A DNA stretch of 22,039 nucleotides. Source: JBAYSY01 sp041675885. GTDB taxonomy: Bacteria; Pseudomonadota; Alphaproteobacteria; Rhodobacterales; Rhodobacteraceae. Position numbers and translations under genes: made by a program. Positions 21,799-22,039 of this stretch are shown one piece after another. The stretch is from contig JBAYSY010000043.1 of the NCBI GenBank assembly GCA_041675885.1, positions 1 through 22,039 of the forward strand. Direction: 5' to 3'. Below the pieces are notes generated by a model that worked only from the letters and a program-made list of their open reading frames with translations, was not told where the DNA came from and searched no databases. How positions within the stretch are numbered: the stretch's first letter is position 1; the number at the start of each line of letters is the position of its first letter.

Positions 21799-21956
21799 TT
21801 GCGCAACAGAGGGCAGCGGCCGACCGTCGTGCCGAAGGCACGCCTCTGGCGTGACGGGGGGCCGCTGCAACCTCTGTGGTCTAGCAGTTTATGGTGCCGG
21901 ATACCCCTCGCTCAGAACGTGCCGCAACGTCGCAATAGCGGCCGCCCGGGGCAACT
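21799..21956. repeat. Dispersed repeat copy D, next to transposase
   Basis: Begins GTTGCGCAACA, then GGGCAGCGGCCGACCG (21811-21826), the 32-bp double hairpin, GGGGCCGCTGCAAC and the shared block to GCAATAGCGGCCGCCCGGGGC-type sequence at 21933-21952. The transposase stop follows about 12 bases later. It is therefore the 3' non-coding end of an insertion sequence, and it defines the origin of copies B and C. The left half matches copy B except for the hairpin insertion. Confidence 0.8.
21825..21856. repeat. 32-bp double-hairpin palindromic unit, copy 2
   Basis: Identical to 10575-10606 except for one base in a loop (CTGG for CCGG). Here it interrupts the larger repeat after GCGGCCGACCG, where copy B reads straight on into CGGGGGGCCGC. 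Its presence at two different points of the same host repeat shows that the unit itself has moved. Confidence 0.85.
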
Positions 21957-21963
21957 GTGGAGA

Positions 21964-22039
21964 TCATGCGGGCCTGAAGGGCTGGCCATCGCGCAGGATG
22001 GCATTGGCGATGGTAAGGATCTTCCGGGCGATGGCGATC
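21964..22039 (-). mobile_element. Transposase C-terminus, probably IS110-like (partial)
   Basis: The last 24 codons before a TGA at 21966-21964 read IAIARKILTIANAILRDGQP and then FRPA. The pattern A.ARK.L.I.NA.LRDG.P is what I recall at the C-terminus of IS110/IS116-family transposases. These are DEDD recombinases that lack ordinary terminal inverted repeats and use a non-coding RNA from one element end. Some IS5-type transposases end similarly, so the family is not certain from so few residues. The gene continues beyond the window. Its 3' flank is repeat copy D. Confidence 0.6.

Overview
The window is GC-rich chromosomal DNA from an alphaproteobacterium, most likely a member of the Rhodobacterales close to Rhodobacter/Rhodovulum. 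This rests on protein resemblance and gene order recalled from memory, not on a search. The main signs are the order sdhC-sdhD-sdhA-small lipoproteins-sdhB, an adjacent mch/mcl2 pair from the ethylmalonyl-CoA pathway, and the pair ftsY and yciB. No rRNA, tRNA or CRISPR array was seen.

Layout from left to right. (1) 350-1699 (+): gdhA, an NADP-type glutamate dehydrogenase, followed by hairpins and a 27-bp inverted pair of REP-like palindromes. It converges on sdhB. (2) 1948-6349 (-): the succinate dehydrogenase operon, with three small predicted envelope/lipoprotein genes between sdhA and sdhB. Two of these three are diverged tandem paralogs. (3) 6482-6530: a perfect 19-bp inverted repeat upstream of sdhC. 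(4) 6555-7205 (-): a TorF-like outer-membrane protein. (5) 7432-10289 (-): mcl2, nnrU-like, DUF1737 and mch. Mch hydrates mesaconyl-C1-CoA and Mcl2 hydrolyses malyl-CoA. The pathway ends in propionyl-CoA and succinyl-CoA, which feed into succinate dehydrogenase next door.

(6) 10705-17884: a catabolic and uptake locus. It has a DUF849/BKACE enzyme (-) overlapping a class III aminotransferase (-), a divergent MurR/RpiR regulator (+), then a TAXI-type TRAP receptor and a fused TRAP permease (+). The divergent intergenic region is AT-rich and has two perfect GCAAT-N4-ATTGC palindromes 31 bp apart, which are likely RpiR operators. The locus looks like a regulated system for importing an amino or keto acid and degrading it. 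Its substrate cannot be read from the sequence. (7) 18123-20741 (-): ftsY, an EamA transporter and yciB. (8) 20937-21728 (+): a kinase-fold protein with an altered catalytic loop. (9) 21964-22039 (-): the last 24 codons of a transposase, probably IS110-like, cut by the window edge.

The non-coding DNA is unusually rich in repeats. One palindrome family (core TAGGGTGCGC) occurs six times. A second family (GTGGGC-loop-GCCCAC) occurs three times. A 32-bp double hairpin occurs twice, inserted at different places inside a larger repeat. That larger repeat (copies near 10.5, 17.9 and 21.9 kb, plus a fragment at 76-150) matches the DNA just 3' of the transposase. It therefore looks like solo or non-autonomous ends of that insertion sequence.
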